A stretch of DNA of 64,000 nt from an uncultured Myxococcales bacterium. GTDB taxonomy: Bacteria > Myxococcota_A > Polyangia > Polyangiales > Polyangiaceae. The position numbers were made by a program, and so were the translations under genes. Shown here piece by piece: positions 24,363-33,945 of this stretch (position 1 is the first letter of the stretch; each line of letters starts with the position of its first letter). Location: positions 62,001-126,000 of the forward strand of contig CALFEQ010000031.1 of assembly GCA_937949945.1 (NCBI GenBank). The letters are read 5' to 3'. Under the pieces are notes generated by a model. It saw only the letters and a program-made list of their open reading frames with translations. It was not told the origin of the DNA and made no database searches.

Positions 24363-25760
24363 ATGGCGAACTGTGGGAAGTGCGGTGCCGAGCTCATCGG
24401 GTCGGGCAAGTTCTGCGCGACGTGCGGTGCACCCGCCGGAGACGCGTCGGCCGGAAAGCCGCCGGCCGTCGCCGAGTCGACGCCGAGCATCTCGATCATC
24501 GGCCCGAACTACGACGCATCCGCGCCCGTGAACCCGTTCGCCGCGACCGCGTCGCCCACGAGCAAACCGATCCAGCCGGTGGGGCTCCCGCCGGAGTCGA
24601 AGGACGAGCCGGCGACGTCACCGGCCGAGGGCACGAATGCCGAGCCGCCGGCGGGCTCGACCCCGTCCGCGAGCACACCTGCGAACGCGCCGGAGGCGTC
24701 CTCGGCGCCGCAGGACGCGAGCCAGGGGTCCGGACCGACGTCCACCTCGCAGCCGCCCTCGTCCGGTGAAAAGCCGCAGGTCTCGCCGCTCGCGGTGAGC
24801 AACGCCCACAACCGTAGCTTCAAGGAGGTCGCCGACGCCGCCGCGAAGGAGCGGTCGTCCGTCGCCCCTCCGCCGCCTCCCCAACGCAAGAAGCCGGGGA
24901 CGCAGCTCATGCCGAACGCGCCGATCCGCCCGCTGTCGAAGTCGGGCGAAGGCGGCGACAAGATCCCTCCGCCTTCGGTCCCGCCGAAGAAACAACGCAC
25001 GGTCGCGATCGGGTTCAACCCGGGCGCGGGCCTCCCCAACGTCGGCGCACCCGCCAGCGTCGGCGCGCCCGGCAGCGCCAGCGGAAGCGTCGCGCCCGGC
25101 AGCGCCGCGCCGAGCACGACGCCGGCGGGCAGCGGCGCGCCGAGCGCTGCACAGCCGACGCCGCAAGCCGCAGCGCAGGCGCCCGCCGGGAGCGCACCAG
25201 CGGCCGCCGGCGCGCCGAGCACGGCCTCGCCGAACGTCGGCGCGCCGAGCGCGCTGCAGCCGTCGGCCCAGCAACCGGCGTCACCTCCGGGTGGCCCGCA
25301 ACCTCCGGGTCCGATCGCGCCCGGACCGGCGGCGCCGATGCCCGGCGCGCCGATGCCGGCGCCCGGGGCTCCGGTCCCCGGCGCGATGCCCGCGCCCGCG
25401 CCGATGCAGCCGGGCATGCCGGATCCCGCCGCCGCATGGGGAGCTCCCGCTGCCGTCCCGAGCCCGATGCACGGCGCGCCGTACCCCGCGCCGCCGGGGC
25501 CGCAGCCGTATCCGCAACAGCCTTATGCGCCTTTCCCGTCGGGACCAGGAGGCTGGGGTTGGGGCACACCCGCGGCGCCTCCGCAGGCCGGCTACGGCTA
25601 TCCGTTCGGGTACGCGCCCGGCACGCGCGTGCAGGTGACCTGGTCGAACGGACACCGGTATCCCGCGACGGTGAGCCAGGTCAGCGGTAGCCAGTGCCTC
25701 GTCGTCTTCCCCGACGGTCAGCAGCACTGGGTCGAGATGCAGTACATCTCCCCGGCCTGA
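24363..25760 (+). CDS. Zinc-ribbon protein with long disordered Ala/Pro/Gly region and a small C-terminal beta domain
   Basis: 465 aa from MANCGKCGAEL; an ATG 12 nt earlier would add MDRS, and AGGT before the chosen start slightly favours it. A zinc ribbon uses Cys 4, 7, 18 and 21 (CGKCG...CATCG). Residues ~30-400 are low complexity and surely disordered: first acidic/Ser/Pro, then many VGAPxx, PGSA and PAPGAP repeats. The last ~50 residues (GTRVQVTWSNGHRYPATVSQV then GQQHWVEMQYISPA) look like a Tudor/SH3-like barrel that could bind a modified peptide or nucleic acid. Function unknown. The thioesterase gene follows 12 nt later on the same strand. Confidence 0.65.
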   Translation: MANCGKCGAELIGSGKFCATCGAPAGDASAGKPPAVAESTPSISIIGPNYDASAPVNPFAATASPTSKPIQPVGLPPESKDEPATSPAEGTNAEPPAGSTPSASTPANAPEASSAPQDASQGSGPTSTSQPPSSGEKPQVSPLAVSNAHNRSFKEVADAAAKERSSVAPPPPPQRKKPGTQLMPNAPIRPLSKSGEGGDKIPPPSVPPKKQRTVAIGFNPGAGLPNVGAPASVGAPGSASGSVAPGSAAPSTTPAGSGAPSAAQPTPQAAAQAPAGSAPAAAGAPSTASPNVGAPSALQPSAQQPASPPGGPQPPGPIAPGPAAPMPGAPMPAPGAPVPGAMPAPAPMQPGMPDPAAAWGAPAAVPSPMHGAPYPAPPGPQPYPQQPYAPFPSGPGGWGWGTPAAPPQAGYGYPFGYAPGTRVQVTWSNGHRYPATVSQVSGSQCLVVFPDGQQHWVEMQYISPA

Positions 25761-25772
25761 AGCATCGAAGCG

Positions 25773-26258
25773 ATGAAGCCCGAGCTGGCGAAGCGATTCA
25801 TGGAGGAAGGGATCCCCTTCAACCGCTTCCTCGGCATGAAGATGACGCGCGCGGAGCCGGGCGTGGCCCGCCTCGAGATCCCGTTCCGCGAGGAGCTCGT
25901 CGGCGATCCGCTCCGCCCCGCCCTCCACGGCGGCGTGCTCTCCACGCTCGCCGACGCCGCCGGCGGAGCCGCGGTGTGGACGTGCCTCGAGGACGACCGC
26001 GCGCGCGTCTCGACGATCGATCTACGCGTCGACTACCTCCGCCCCGCGAAGCTCGAGCCGGTCATCGCCGAGGCGAAGGTCGTTCGCGTCGGCAACCGCG
26101 TCGGCGTCGCCGACGTGCGGCTGTTCCAGCCGTCGGACGAGTCGGCGACGATCGCGACGGGCAAGGGGGTCTACAACATCATCGTGAAGGAGGCTCCGGG
26201 CTCCAGGCCCCAGGCTCCAGGAGGTGGCGGCGACGGCGGGACGCCGCCGTCGGCCTGA
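25773..26258 (+). CDS. PaaI-family hotdog thioesterase, C-terminus extended by repeat DNA
   Basis: 161 aa. A hotdog fold of the PaaI/YbgC-like group: the catalytic-helix region is LHGGVLSTLADAAGGAAVW, followed by ARVSTIDLRVDYLRPAK and the FQPSDES...IATGKGVYNII end strand. It hydrolyses acyl-CoA thioesters, perhaps aryl or medium-chain; the substrate is unknown. The conserved domain ends near residue 139. The last ~20 residues (APGSRPQAPGGGGDGG) are encoded by an array of the genomic GGCTCCR heptamer, so the tail was gained from repeat DNA. It is 12 nt from the upstream gene, probably co-transcribed. Confidence 0.82.
   Translation: MKPELAKRFMEEGIPFNRFLGMKMTRAEPGVARLEIPFREELVGDPLRPALHGGVLSTLADAAGGAAVWTCLEDDRARVSTIDLRVDYLRPAKLEPVIAEAKVVRVGNRVGVADVRLFQPSDESATIATGKGVYNIIVKEAPGSRPQAPGGGGDGGTPPSA
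26192..26221 (+). repeat. GGCTCCR heptamer array inside the thioesterase 3' end
   Basis: GGCTCCG, GGCTCCA, GGCCCCA, GGCTCCA then GG, strictly 7-bp periodic. It lies within the coding sequence of the thioesterase gene. Confidence 0.8.
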
Positions 26259-26263
26259 CTTCA

Positions 26264-26294
26264 GTCTCCAGACTCCAGTCTCCAGTCTCCAGTC
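26264..26294 (+). repeat. GWCTCCA heptamer array
   Basis: GTCTCCA, GACTCCA, GTCTCCA, GTCTCCA then GTC. A variant of the GGCTCCA unit, 6 nt after the thioesterase stop, in the gap convergent with cystathionine beta-synthase. Confidence 0.8.
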
Positions 26295-26300
26295 ATGAAA

Positions 26301-26382
26301 GGCAGAGCGCGCGCGAAGCGCGCATCCGCAGACGCTGAGGACTGAGGACTGAGGACTGAGGACTACCGAGGCCGGAGGCCTC
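26301..26382 (+). repeat. Composite palindrome and GAGGACT array
   Basis: A GC palindrome (GCGCGC-GAA-GCGCGC), then CATCCGCAGACGCT, then four GAGGACT units (26337-26364) and a second hairpin GAGGCC-GGA-GGCCTC (26368-26382). The same order of parts is found at 33247-33296. It sits between convergent genes and could act as a 3' mRNA end. Confidence 0.75.
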
Positions 26383-26387
26383 AGCTC

Positions 26388-27857
26388 TCAGGCCCTCCGC
26401 TCGCGTGCCCCGTTCGCCTTCTTGGCCACCTTCTTCTTCGCCGCCTTCGGCCGCACGCTGGCTGGCTCGCTGTTCTTCTTCGCGAGGTACTCGATGAGAT
26501 CGATCTTCGTGACGATCCCCACGACCGAGTCGTCCTGCGTGACGATGGCAGCGCGCGCGTCGGCGAGGACGTTCTGGAGAAGCTCGATCTTCGTATCGGG
26601 AGTGACCGTCGCGTAGTCGCTCTCGATCAGCGGAGCGATCGAGGAGTTGGAGGTCTTCGGACCGGAGACCATGTGGCGGAGGAGATCGACCTCGCTGATG
26701 ATCCCCTTCAGCTTGCCCTTGTCGACGACGGGGAGCTGACTGATGCCGAGCTCCTTCAGCGTCGTGATGACGTCCTTCACCTTCGCGGACGACGTCGTCG
26801 TGACGATCTTCCGCTTGTTCCTCATGTGGAGGATGTCGTTGACGGTGCCGAGACCGGGCGCGTCGTCGAGGAAGCCGTTCTCGCGCATCCAGTCGTCGTT
26901 GAAGATCTTCGAGACGTACTTCTGTCCGCCGTCGCAGAGGAAGACGAGGATCTTGAGCGGACGACCCTTCGGCGCCGACTTGTTCTTCGCCCACTTGATC
27001 GCGCCCGCGACCGCGGCGCCGCCCGAGCCGCCGACGAACAGGCCCTCCTCGCGCGTCATCGCGCGCGTCATGAGGAAGCACTCCTTGTCGTCGACGCGGA
27101 CGATGTCGTCGAGGATCTTGAGGTTCATCGTGCTCGGGAAGAAGTCCTCGCCGATGCCCTCGACCTTGTACGCGAACGGCTTCGTGACGCGGCCGGTCTT
27201 GACGAAGTCGTAGTAGAGCGACCCGACGGGATCGACGCCGACGATCTGGATCTCCGGCTTCTTCTCCTTGAGGTACTTGCCGGTGCCGCTGACGGTGCCG
27301 CCGGTGCCGAGGCCCGCGACGAACACGTCGAAGTCGCCCTTCGTCTGCTTCCAGATCTCCGGGCCCGTCCAGAGGTAGTGCGCCTCGGGGTTCGCCGGGT
27401 TGTGGTACTGGTTCGCGTAGAACGAGTTCGGCGTCTCGTCGGCGATGCGGCGCGCGACCTTGTAGTAGCTGCGCGGGTCGTCCGCATCCACGGCCGTCGG
27501 GCACATGACGACCTTCGCCCCGAAGGCCCGGAGATGAGCGACCTTCTCCTGGCTCATCTTGTCGGGCATCACGAAGACGCACTTGTATCCGCGGATGGCC
27601 GCGAGCAGCGCGAGCGACGCGCCGGTGTTCCCGCTCGTGGCCTCCACGATCGTGCCGCCCGGCTTGAGCCCCGCCTCTTCCGCACGGCGGATCAGGTTCC
27701 ACGCGAGCCGATCCTTGTGGCTGCCGCCCGGGTTCAGGAACTCGCACTTGACGTAGATCTCGATCCCGGGAGGGAGGTCACGCGTGACTTTGTTGAGGCG
27801 GACGATGGGCGTATTCCCGACCGCCTTCGTGATGTCCTCGAGCGCGCCGTGCATCAT
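26388..27857 (-). CDS. cbs: Cystathionine beta-synthase with C-terminal CBS-domain pair
   Basis: 489 aa, starting at the first of two adjacent ATGs behind a GGGGGGG run. The N-terminal fold-type II PLP enzyme has the Schiff-base Lys in GGSHKDRLA, the SGNTG substrate loop (EATSGNTGASL) and the phosphate-binding loop GTGGTVSGTG. The C-terminal ~130 residues contain a CBS pair (KVKDVITTLKELGISQLPVV and KIELLQNVLADARAAIV), the S-adenosylmethionine or nucleotide sensor of this enzyme. A Lys-rich tail follows. It condenses serine and homocysteine to cystathionine in transsulfuration. No haem-binding N-terminus is present. No gamma-lyase gene is adjacent. Confidence 0.9.
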   Translation of the reverse strand: MMHGALEDITKAVGNTPIVRLNKVTRDLPPGIEIYVKCEFLNPGGSHKDRLAWNLIRRAEEAGLKPGGTIVEATSGNTGASLALLAAIRGYKCVFVMPDKMSQEKVAHLRAFGAKVVMCPTAVDADDPRSYYKVARRIADETPNSFYANQYHNPANPEAHYLWTGPEIWKQTKGDFDVFVAGLGTGGTVSGTGKYLKEKKPEIQIVGVDPVGSLYYDFVKTGRVTKPFAYKVEGIGEDFFPSTMNLKILDDIVRVDDKECFLMTRAMTREEGLFVGGSGGAAVAGAIKWAKNKSAPKGRPLKILVFLCDGGQKYVSKIFNDDWMRENGFLDDAPGLGTVNDILHMRNKRKIVTTTSSAKVKDVITTLKELGISQLPVVDKGKLKGIISEVDLLRHMVSGPKTSNSSIAPLIESDYATVTPDTKIELLQNVLADARAAIVTQDDSVVGIVTKIDLIEYLAKKNSEPASVRPKAAKKKVAKKANGARERRA

Positions 27858-27873
27858 GGCCCCCCGGCATACG

Positions 27874-28878
27874 ATGCGAGCGAGCGTTCGCGCAAGCAGG
27901 AGCGGCCTCTTCCTTGCCGGGCTCGCAGCTTTCTGCATCGCGTCGTGCGCCCCCCGGCGGCCCGCTCCCCCGCCGACCGGGCCGCCCGCGCGGCAAATCC
28001 TGGTCGACGAAGGGCGCGTCGCCCTCCGAACGAGCGCGTACGTCGAGCTCCACATGTGGCTCGCTGCCTCTGCGAAGGGAGACGCCGCCATGGCCCCCGA
28101 GCTCGAAGCGGCCAGAGCCGCGTACCGGCGGTCCTTCGAGGACGACGACGCGGACGACCTCCTCGCCCGGACCACCCGAAAGCTGGCCTCGTGCTCCGAC
28201 GATCGGTGCGCAATGAAGGCCGTCGCCTCGGAGAGCTTCGGCAAACAGTACGCTCGAGCTCTGCCGGCCTTCGCCACGACGCGGTGGCGCGACCGGGCGA
28301 CGACGGCGTGGATCGGGATCGAGATCGCGCACGCGGCGCTCGGTACGCCGGCGGCCGAGGCGCTCTTCGAGCGAGCGGCGGCAGAGCTCGGCCTGCGCTG
28401 GCCCGATCGCCCCGTTCCGGTCGACTTCGTCTCCGAGGCGCCGCCGCTCGGACGCGCGGCGATCGTGCCTGCGGCGCTCGCCACGAAGAGCGGCTGCTTC
28501 GTCGCTGCTCGAGGCTCGAACCGCAACGAGAAGGATCGAGTCATCGCCGACGCACGCGTCATCGACTGCGTGCTCGTCCACGCGCTCCTCGCGGCCCCCG
28601 AAGCTGCGCGCGGACCGCTCCACGACACGCTCGTCCGCGAGCTCGGCGAGCGCGAGGGCTCACGGGCGTGGAGCCTCGTCGTCGTCCACGGTGCAGCGGC
28701 CGTCGTCACGGGATGGGAGCCGAAGCATCGCTCCGTTCACCGGCGCGCCGCGGAGGCCGCCGAAGGCACGATGCTCGACTGGCTCGCCAAGGAGTGGCGC
28801 GGCGCGAGCGCCGAGCCGATCGATGCCTTCGCCACGCGTTACGTCGCGCGGTGGCGCGAGGTGCACGGCTCCCCGTGA
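27874..28878 (+). CDS. Hypothetical lipoprotein
   Basis: 334 aa from the ATG giving MRASVRASRSGLFLAGLAAFCIASC; the lipobox IASC puts the lipid on C25, and a Pro-rich linker (APRRPAPPPTGPPA) follows. The rest is mostly helical and Ala/Arg-rich with two Cys near KLASCSDDRCAMKAV. No recognised family. It is divergent from cbs with only 16 nt between the start codons. It reads towards mutH, 69 nt downstream on the same strand. Confidence 0.6.
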   Translation: MRASVRASRSGLFLAGLAAFCIASCAPRRPAPPPTGPPARQILVDEGRVALRTSAYVELHMWLAASAKGDAAMAPELEAARAAYRRSFEDDDADDLLARTTRKLASCSDDRCAMKAVASESFGKQYARALPAFATTRWRDRATTAWIGIEIAHAALGTPAAEALFERAAAELGLRWPDRPVPVDFVSEAPPLGRAAIVPAALATKSGCFVAARGSNRNEKDRVIADARVIDCVLVHALLAAPEAARGPLHDTLVRELGEREGSRAWSLVVVHGAAAVVTGWEPKHRSVHRRAAEAAEGTMLDWLAKEWRGASAEPIDAFATRYVARWREVHGSP

Positions 28879-28947
28879 GCACCGAGCTCGATCGCGGGCG
28901 AGGCCCGCTGCCTTGCCGCGCGCGCGTGAACCTGGCAAGGCGGGCTC

Positions 28948-29622
28948 GTGGTCCCGGAGCCGCGATCGATCGACGAGCTGCTCGAGCGCGCGCGTGCGCT
29001 CGAAGGCCTGACCGTGCGGGACGTGCTCCACCGGCTCGGGTTCGTGGCGCCGACCGATCCGGTCCGGACGAAGGGCTCCGCAGGCGAGACCCTCGAGCGC
29101 GCGCTCGGAGCGACGGGAGGCTCCTCGCGCGTGCACGACTTCCCGAGCCTCGGCGTCGAGCTCAAGACGATCCCCGTGACCGCGGACGGCACGCCGCTCG
29201 AGTCGACGTACGTGTGCACGCTCTCCCTCGCGGACGCCGAGTCGCAAGAGTGGGAGACGTCGTGGGTGCGCGCGAAGCTCGAACGCGTGCTCTTCGTCCC
29301 GCTCGTCGGAGCCCACGGCGTCGGGTGGCAGGATCGCGTGATCGGAGCGCCGCTGCTCTGGTCGCCGACCGAGGAGCAGAGCGCCGTCCTGCGCGGAGAC
29401 TTCGACGACGTCGTCGGTCTGATCGGCGTCGGGAGGATCGAAGAGCTCACCGCCCACCGCGGGCGCTGGCTGCAGGTGCGTCCGAAGGCCCGCAACGGGC
29501 GCGTCCGCACGATCGCCTGGGGCTCGGACGGTGAAGCGATCGCGACCGTGCCGCGTGGCTTCTACCTGCGAGCGCGCTTCACGGGCGCGCTGCTCGCCGA
29601 CCCCGCCGCCATGCCGGACTGA
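28948..29622 (+). CDS. mutH: MutH-family DNA mismatch repair endonuclease
   Basis: 224 aa from a GTG start, against 229 for E. coli MutH. The whole length aligns by eye. Catalytic residues are conserved with E. coli spacing: E50 (TKGSAGETLERALGA), then D64, E71 and K73 in HDFPSLGVELKTIP. Other hallmarks are LESTYVCTL, WETSWVRAKLERVLFVP, GAPLLWSPTEEQ, WLQVRPKA and the C-terminal PRGFYLRARFTGALLA. MutH nicks the unmethylated strand at hemimethylated GATC after MutS/MutL recognition. It is known mainly from Dam-containing Gammaproteobacteria, so its presence here suggests either horizontal transfer or a Sau3AI-like use. No mutL, mutS or dam is in the window. Confidence 0.88.
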   Translation: MVPEPRSIDELLERARALEGLTVRDVLHRLGFVAPTDPVRTKGSAGETLERALGATGGSSRVHDFPSLGVELKTIPVTADGTPLESTYVCTLSLADAESQEWETSWVRAKLERVLFVPLVGAHGVGWQDRVIGAPLLWSPTEEQSAVLRGDFDDVVGLIGVGRIEELTAHRGRWLQVRPKARNGRVRTIAWGSDGEAIATVPRGFYLRARFTGALLADPAAMPD

Positions 29623-29802
29623 CACCGGCGATCGCCGCGCAGAGCGCGGAGGCGATGGACGGACCGGCCGAGTGGCGCTTCGCCGCCAGGGATCGCTAGC
29701 GAGCTCCCGACGCGTGTGATTTCGCGGGGAAAGCTTCCGGATCGGGCCGCGATCCGCGCGGCACACCCGTTGCGACAGCAGGCGCCCGAGGAGGACATCA
29801 CG

Positions 29803-31074
29803 ATGAAGGTCGAAGCAGCGGAGGAACGTCGCCCGCGCATCGGGTCACTCGCTCGTGTCATCGGGGCGTCGGCGGTCCTCGCCGTGGTGGGAGCCACGTT
29901 GCTCGCGTGCGGAACGGCGCCGGAGCCGGCCCCACGCCTCGAACGAAACCCCGCGCCGCGACGCGAAGAGAGCCTCGAAGACGAGATCGTCTCGGCCGAC
30001 CCGCCGATCCTCGAGCCGGAGACCGCGCCGCCGCGCGAGGATCCGCCTGCCTGCGAGAGCCAGACGGCCTCCTACGACCCGGTCTTCCCGCGCATCAACG
30101 TCCTCTTCGCGCTCGACCGCTCCGGCAGCATGCACATCCCCATCCCCGGCGGAGGGACGCGCTGGACGGCGACGCGCGACGCGCTCTTCGCGCTGCTCGA
30201 GAAGCTGAAGGCGAAGAACGCTCGCGCGAGCGTGATGCAGTTCCCGCAAGGCGACCCGTCGCTGCACACGTGCTGCGGCATCAGCGCGAGGAACGAGGTC
30301 GTGTGCAACTGCTCGATCTATCCCTCGCCGCAGAAGCGGTGCTCGCCGTCGACGTACATCGTGCCGGCCCCGATGAACCTCGACGACAAGGCCGTGTCGG
30401 TCATCAAAGCGAGCGTCAACGGCTCCAACGACATGTTCTATTGGGGGACGCCGCTCGCGGCGGCGCTGACGGCCGCCGTCGACGCTCAGAAGCGCTCGAA
30501 GAACGACGGCATCAAGGTCGTCGTCCTCCTCACCGACGGCGCGCCGACGTCGTGCGACACCCCGAGCGATCCCGATGCGAACGACATCGAGCGCGTCGTC
30601 GCGGCCGCGAGGAGCGGGATGACGGGGGCCGAGAAGATCCGCACCTACGTGCTCGGCATCATGGACGGCCCGAACGGCGCTCGCCCCGACCTGCTCTCCA
30701 AGGTGGCGGTCGCGGGCGGCACCGCCCGCACGGCCAACTGCAGCGCGACCGACAGCTGCTTCTATCCGGTCGACGTCTCGACGTTCGCGACCACGATCAC
30801 GAACGCGCTCGACAAGATCGCGCGCGACGCCGCCGACTGCACCTTCGACGTGCCCGAGACACCCGGCGTGACGATGGACGAGATCGACGTCACGCTCGTG
30901 CGCACGGGCGGGCCGCAGATCCTCGAGCGCGATCCGAAGCGCCGCGAGGGTTGGGATCTGCTCGAAGGAGGAAAGCAGTTCAAGCTCTTCGGCGAAGCTT
31001 GCAGGACGTTGAAGGAAGACCCGAAGGCGAAGGTCCAGATCGTCGTCGGCTGCAAAGACTCTCGTCCCGACTGA
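29803..31074 (+). CDS. von Willebrand factor A-domain lipoprotein
   Basis: 423 aa. The start has GAGGAG about 8 nt upstream. The signal (GASAVLAVVGATLLAC) has lipobox TLLAC; a Pro/Glu-rich linker follows. The vWA domain (~98-350) has the MIDAS DxSxS as LDRSGSM (D105) and the LLTDGAP strand, with an insert bearing paired Cys (HTCCGIS, EVVCNCSIY). A C-terminal ~80-residue domain has one more Cys pair. Such surface proteins bind ligands through a metal. Several similar lipoproteins occur in myxobacterial genomes, often of unknown role. It converges on the pgeF gene. Confidence 0.78.
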   Translation: MKVEAAEERRPRIGSLARVIGASAVLAVVGATLLACGTAPEPAPRLERNPAPRREESLEDEIVSADPPILEPETAPPREDPPACESQTASYDPVFPRINVLFALDRSGSMHIPIPGGGTRWTATRDALFALLEKLKAKNARASVMQFPQGDPSLHTCCGISARNEVVCNCSIYPSPQKRCSPSTYIVPAPMNLDDKAVSVIKASVNGSNDMFYWGTPLAAALTAAVDAQKRSKNDGIKVVVLLTDGAPTSCDTPSDPDANDIERVVAAARSGMTGAEKIRTYVLGIMDGPNGARPDLLSKVAVAGGTARTANCSATDSCFYPVDVSTFATTITNALDKIARDAADCTFDVPETPGVTMDEIDVTLVRTGGPQILERDPKRREGWDLLEGGKQFKLFGEACRTLKEDPKAKVQIVVGCKDSRPD

Positions 31075-31159
31075 CCACCAACCCACCACCAGCCGTGGCC
31101 GGCGCGCTCGCTGCCCTCCCCACTCCTCCGAGCGCGCCGGCCCGCGGCACCTATCGTGA

Positions 31160-31951
31160 TCAGCGAGCGACGATCACTCCGAGGAGGCGACCGCTCGAAT
31201 CGCCGTCGCGCCTGTACGAGTAGAAACGGGTCGCGTCGCAGCGCGTGCATCCTTCGGGACCGCGCCCGGGGACGTCGTCGATCGCCTCGTCTCGCAAGCC
31301 GAGCGCCCGGAGCTGAGAGCGGACGGCGAGACGCAGGTCGACCCAGGCCTTCTCCTGCGTGGGTGATCGTCGCGCGATCACGTCGGCGGACGAAGCCTTC
31401 GCGATGCGCTCGGCGACGTCGGCCCCGACCTCGAAGCAGCACGGGCCGATGCACGGACCGATGCCCGCGACCCACCTCGAGACCGGGCCGGCCGAGGGCG
31501 CGCTCCCGAGGTGACGCACGGCGGCTTCCACGACGCCCGCCTCGACGCCCCGCCACCCGGCGTGGATGGCCGCGACCCGCCCGCTCACCGGATCGCCGAT
31601 CAGCACGGGCACGCAGTCCGCCACGCGGACGGCGACCGCATGGCCCGTCCCCGGCTCCGCCACGAGCGCATCCGCGGAGAGCTCGAGCGTGGCCTTCGGA
31701 TCGCCGCCGGCGACGACGACGGCGCGACCATGGACCTGCATCGCCTGATGCAGAACCTTCGGATCGAAGCCGACCGCACGCGCGAGCCGCGCCTGGTTCT
31801 CGCGGAGGCGGTCAGGATCGCGCAGGACGGCGAAATCGAGCGAATCGAAAGGCGGCGGGCTCACACCTCCGAGCCGTGTGGTGAACGCGTGTGAGAAGCC
31901 TGCCCGGGAGAGCTCGGGCGCGGTGAGCAAGGCGTGCGGGGGAAGGGACAT
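31160..31951 (-). CDS. pgeF: YfiH/LACC1-family purine nucleoside phosphorylase (PgeF, peptidoglycan editing factor)
   Basis: 263 aa. The zinc-binding residues of the family are intact: His in QVHGRAV, Cys in VADCVPVLI and His in AAIHAGWRG, plus GIGPCIGPCCFEVG and the CTRCDATRFYSYRRDG end. YfiH/LACC1 proteins cleave adenosine or inosine with phosphate; in E. coli YfiH also prevents mis-incorporation of serine into peptidoglycan precursors. The start ATG follows an Ala-rich open frame without homology. It is divergent from a kinase gene, 126 nt apart. Confidence 0.85.
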   Translation of the reverse strand: MSLPPHALLTAPELSRAGFSHAFTTRLGGVSPPPFDSLDFAVLRDPDRLRENQARLARAVGFDPKVLHQAMQVHGRAVVVAGGDPKATLELSADALVAEPGTGHAVAVRVADCVPVLIGDPVSGRVAAIHAGWRGVEAGVVEAAVRHLGSAPSAGPVSRWVAGIGPCIGPCCFEVGADVAERIAKASSADVIARRSPTQEKAWVDLRLAVRSQLRALGLRDEAIDDVPGRGPEGCTRCDATRFYSYRRDGDSSGRLLGVIVAR

Positions 31952-32077
31952 CACGGAAGCGGTGGCCCGAGGAATCGACGTGGATGGGAAAAACCCGGCC
32001 GGGAGGACGACGCGTCGGGTGGCCGAGCGGCAGCCCAAAGACTCCCGAGCGCGCTTCGTGTTATCACGGTAGCCGCC

Positions 32078-33223
<1,146 letters not shown>

Positions 33224-33246
33224 GGCTCCAGGCTCCAGGCTCCAGG
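33224..33246 (+). repeat. GGCTCCA heptamer array, three units
   Basis: Three perfect GGCTCCA copies then GG, beginning directly after the kinase stop codon (the TGA is immediately followed by the first unit). Confidence 0.8.
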
Positions 33247-33296
33247 CGCGCGCTCCGCGCGCATCCTCAGACGCTGAGGACCGAGGACCGAGGACT
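33247..33296 (+). repeat. Composite palindrome and GAGGACY array
   Basis: GC palindrome (GCGCG-CTC-CGCGC), then CATCCTCAGACGCT and units GAGGACC, GAGGACC, GAGGACT (33276-33296). It matches the 26301-26382 element nearly base for base in the CATCC-CAGACGCTGAGGAC core. It lies in the gap convergent with the metallopeptidase gene. Confidence 0.78.
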
Positions 33297-33321
33297 GACG
33301 AAGCGGCTAGGGGAAAGAGCT

Positions 33322-33945
33322 TCACAGGAACCGCAACGGCGGTCCGACGTCGACGAGACGCTTCGTCTCCAAGAAGCGCGCCGAAAATGCCTTGATGGTC
33401 GCCTTCTGGCGCTCGTCGAGGAACACCGGGCCGCCGTCGCGCGAGTAGCTCATGAGGTTGTTCACGACGGTGCTGTGCTGCCGGTTGCCGAAGAAGTGAC
33501 CGAGCTCGTGCGCGAGCACCATGGGGCGCGCGATGCGCGAGAGCACGATGAAGCGCTTGCCGCCTCGCCCCGTCCAGCAGACGCCCATGCGGTACCGCCC
33601 CGGCTCGTCGACGTCCTCGAGCGCGCGGACGACGAAGACGTCGATCGACGTCTTCTCCGTGAGCGGAGTGAGCGCGTCGCGATCCGCGCGCGTGTGGAGC
33701 TCCCCATGCGGCTCGGCGAGCTCCTTCTCGATCGTCCAACGGAAGCGCGTCCCGAGCGGACCGAAGAACGCGTTCGCGTGATGAATCTGCTCCTGCACCC
33801 AGGCGTCGTCGACCACGCGCTCGCCGTTCTCGCGCGCGATGGCGATCGACAGCCCGAAGGTCGGCCCGTCGGCACGCGCGCCCCCGCATGCGAGGACGAC
33901 CGCGACCGCGACGAGCGCGCCTGTGGCTCGCGAGAGACGCATCAT
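33322..33945 (-). CDS. Secreted zinc metallopeptidase-like protein
   Basis: 207 aa. A signal peptide (MMRLSRATGALVAVAVVLACGGARA) may be lipid-modified at the Cys or cleaved after ARA. The motif HELGHFFGNRQH contains HExxH plus a Gly and a later His, metzincin-like but with one extra residue before the last His (G-N-R-Q-H). NNLMSYSRDG downstream could be the Met-turn. It therefore looks like a reprolysin/metzincin-type protease. Its start codon overlaps the stop of the uracil-DNA glycosylase gene (TGATG-type overlap), so the two are translated from one message despite unrelated roles. Confidence 0.72.
   Translation of the reverse strand: MMRLSRATGALVAVAVVLACGGARADGPTFGLSIAIARENGERVVDDAWVQEQIHHANAFFGPLGTRFRWTIEKELAEPHGELHTRADRDALTPLTEKTSIDVFVVRALEDVDEPGRYRMGVCWTGRGGKRFIVLSRIARPMVLAHELGHFFGNRQHSTVVNNLMSYSRDGGPVFLDERQKATIKAFSARFLETKRLVDVGPPLRFL

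Noticed and set aside
26673..29534. 953-codon plus-strand open frame across cbs, the lipoprotein gene and mutH
   Set aside because: Antisense shadow of cbs, then out-of-frame reading of two real genes. The composition is Arg/Ala-rich with no conserved motif.
29623..29802. Partial palindrome GGGATCGCTAGCGAGCTCCC as an attachment or operator site
   Set aside because: Imperfect and isolated, with no integrase or regulator beside it.
32011..32045. tRNA-like string GGGTGGCCGAGCGGC
   Set aside because: It resembles the start of a Ser/Leu tRNA, but no anticodon arm, T-arm or CCA end can be folded after it.
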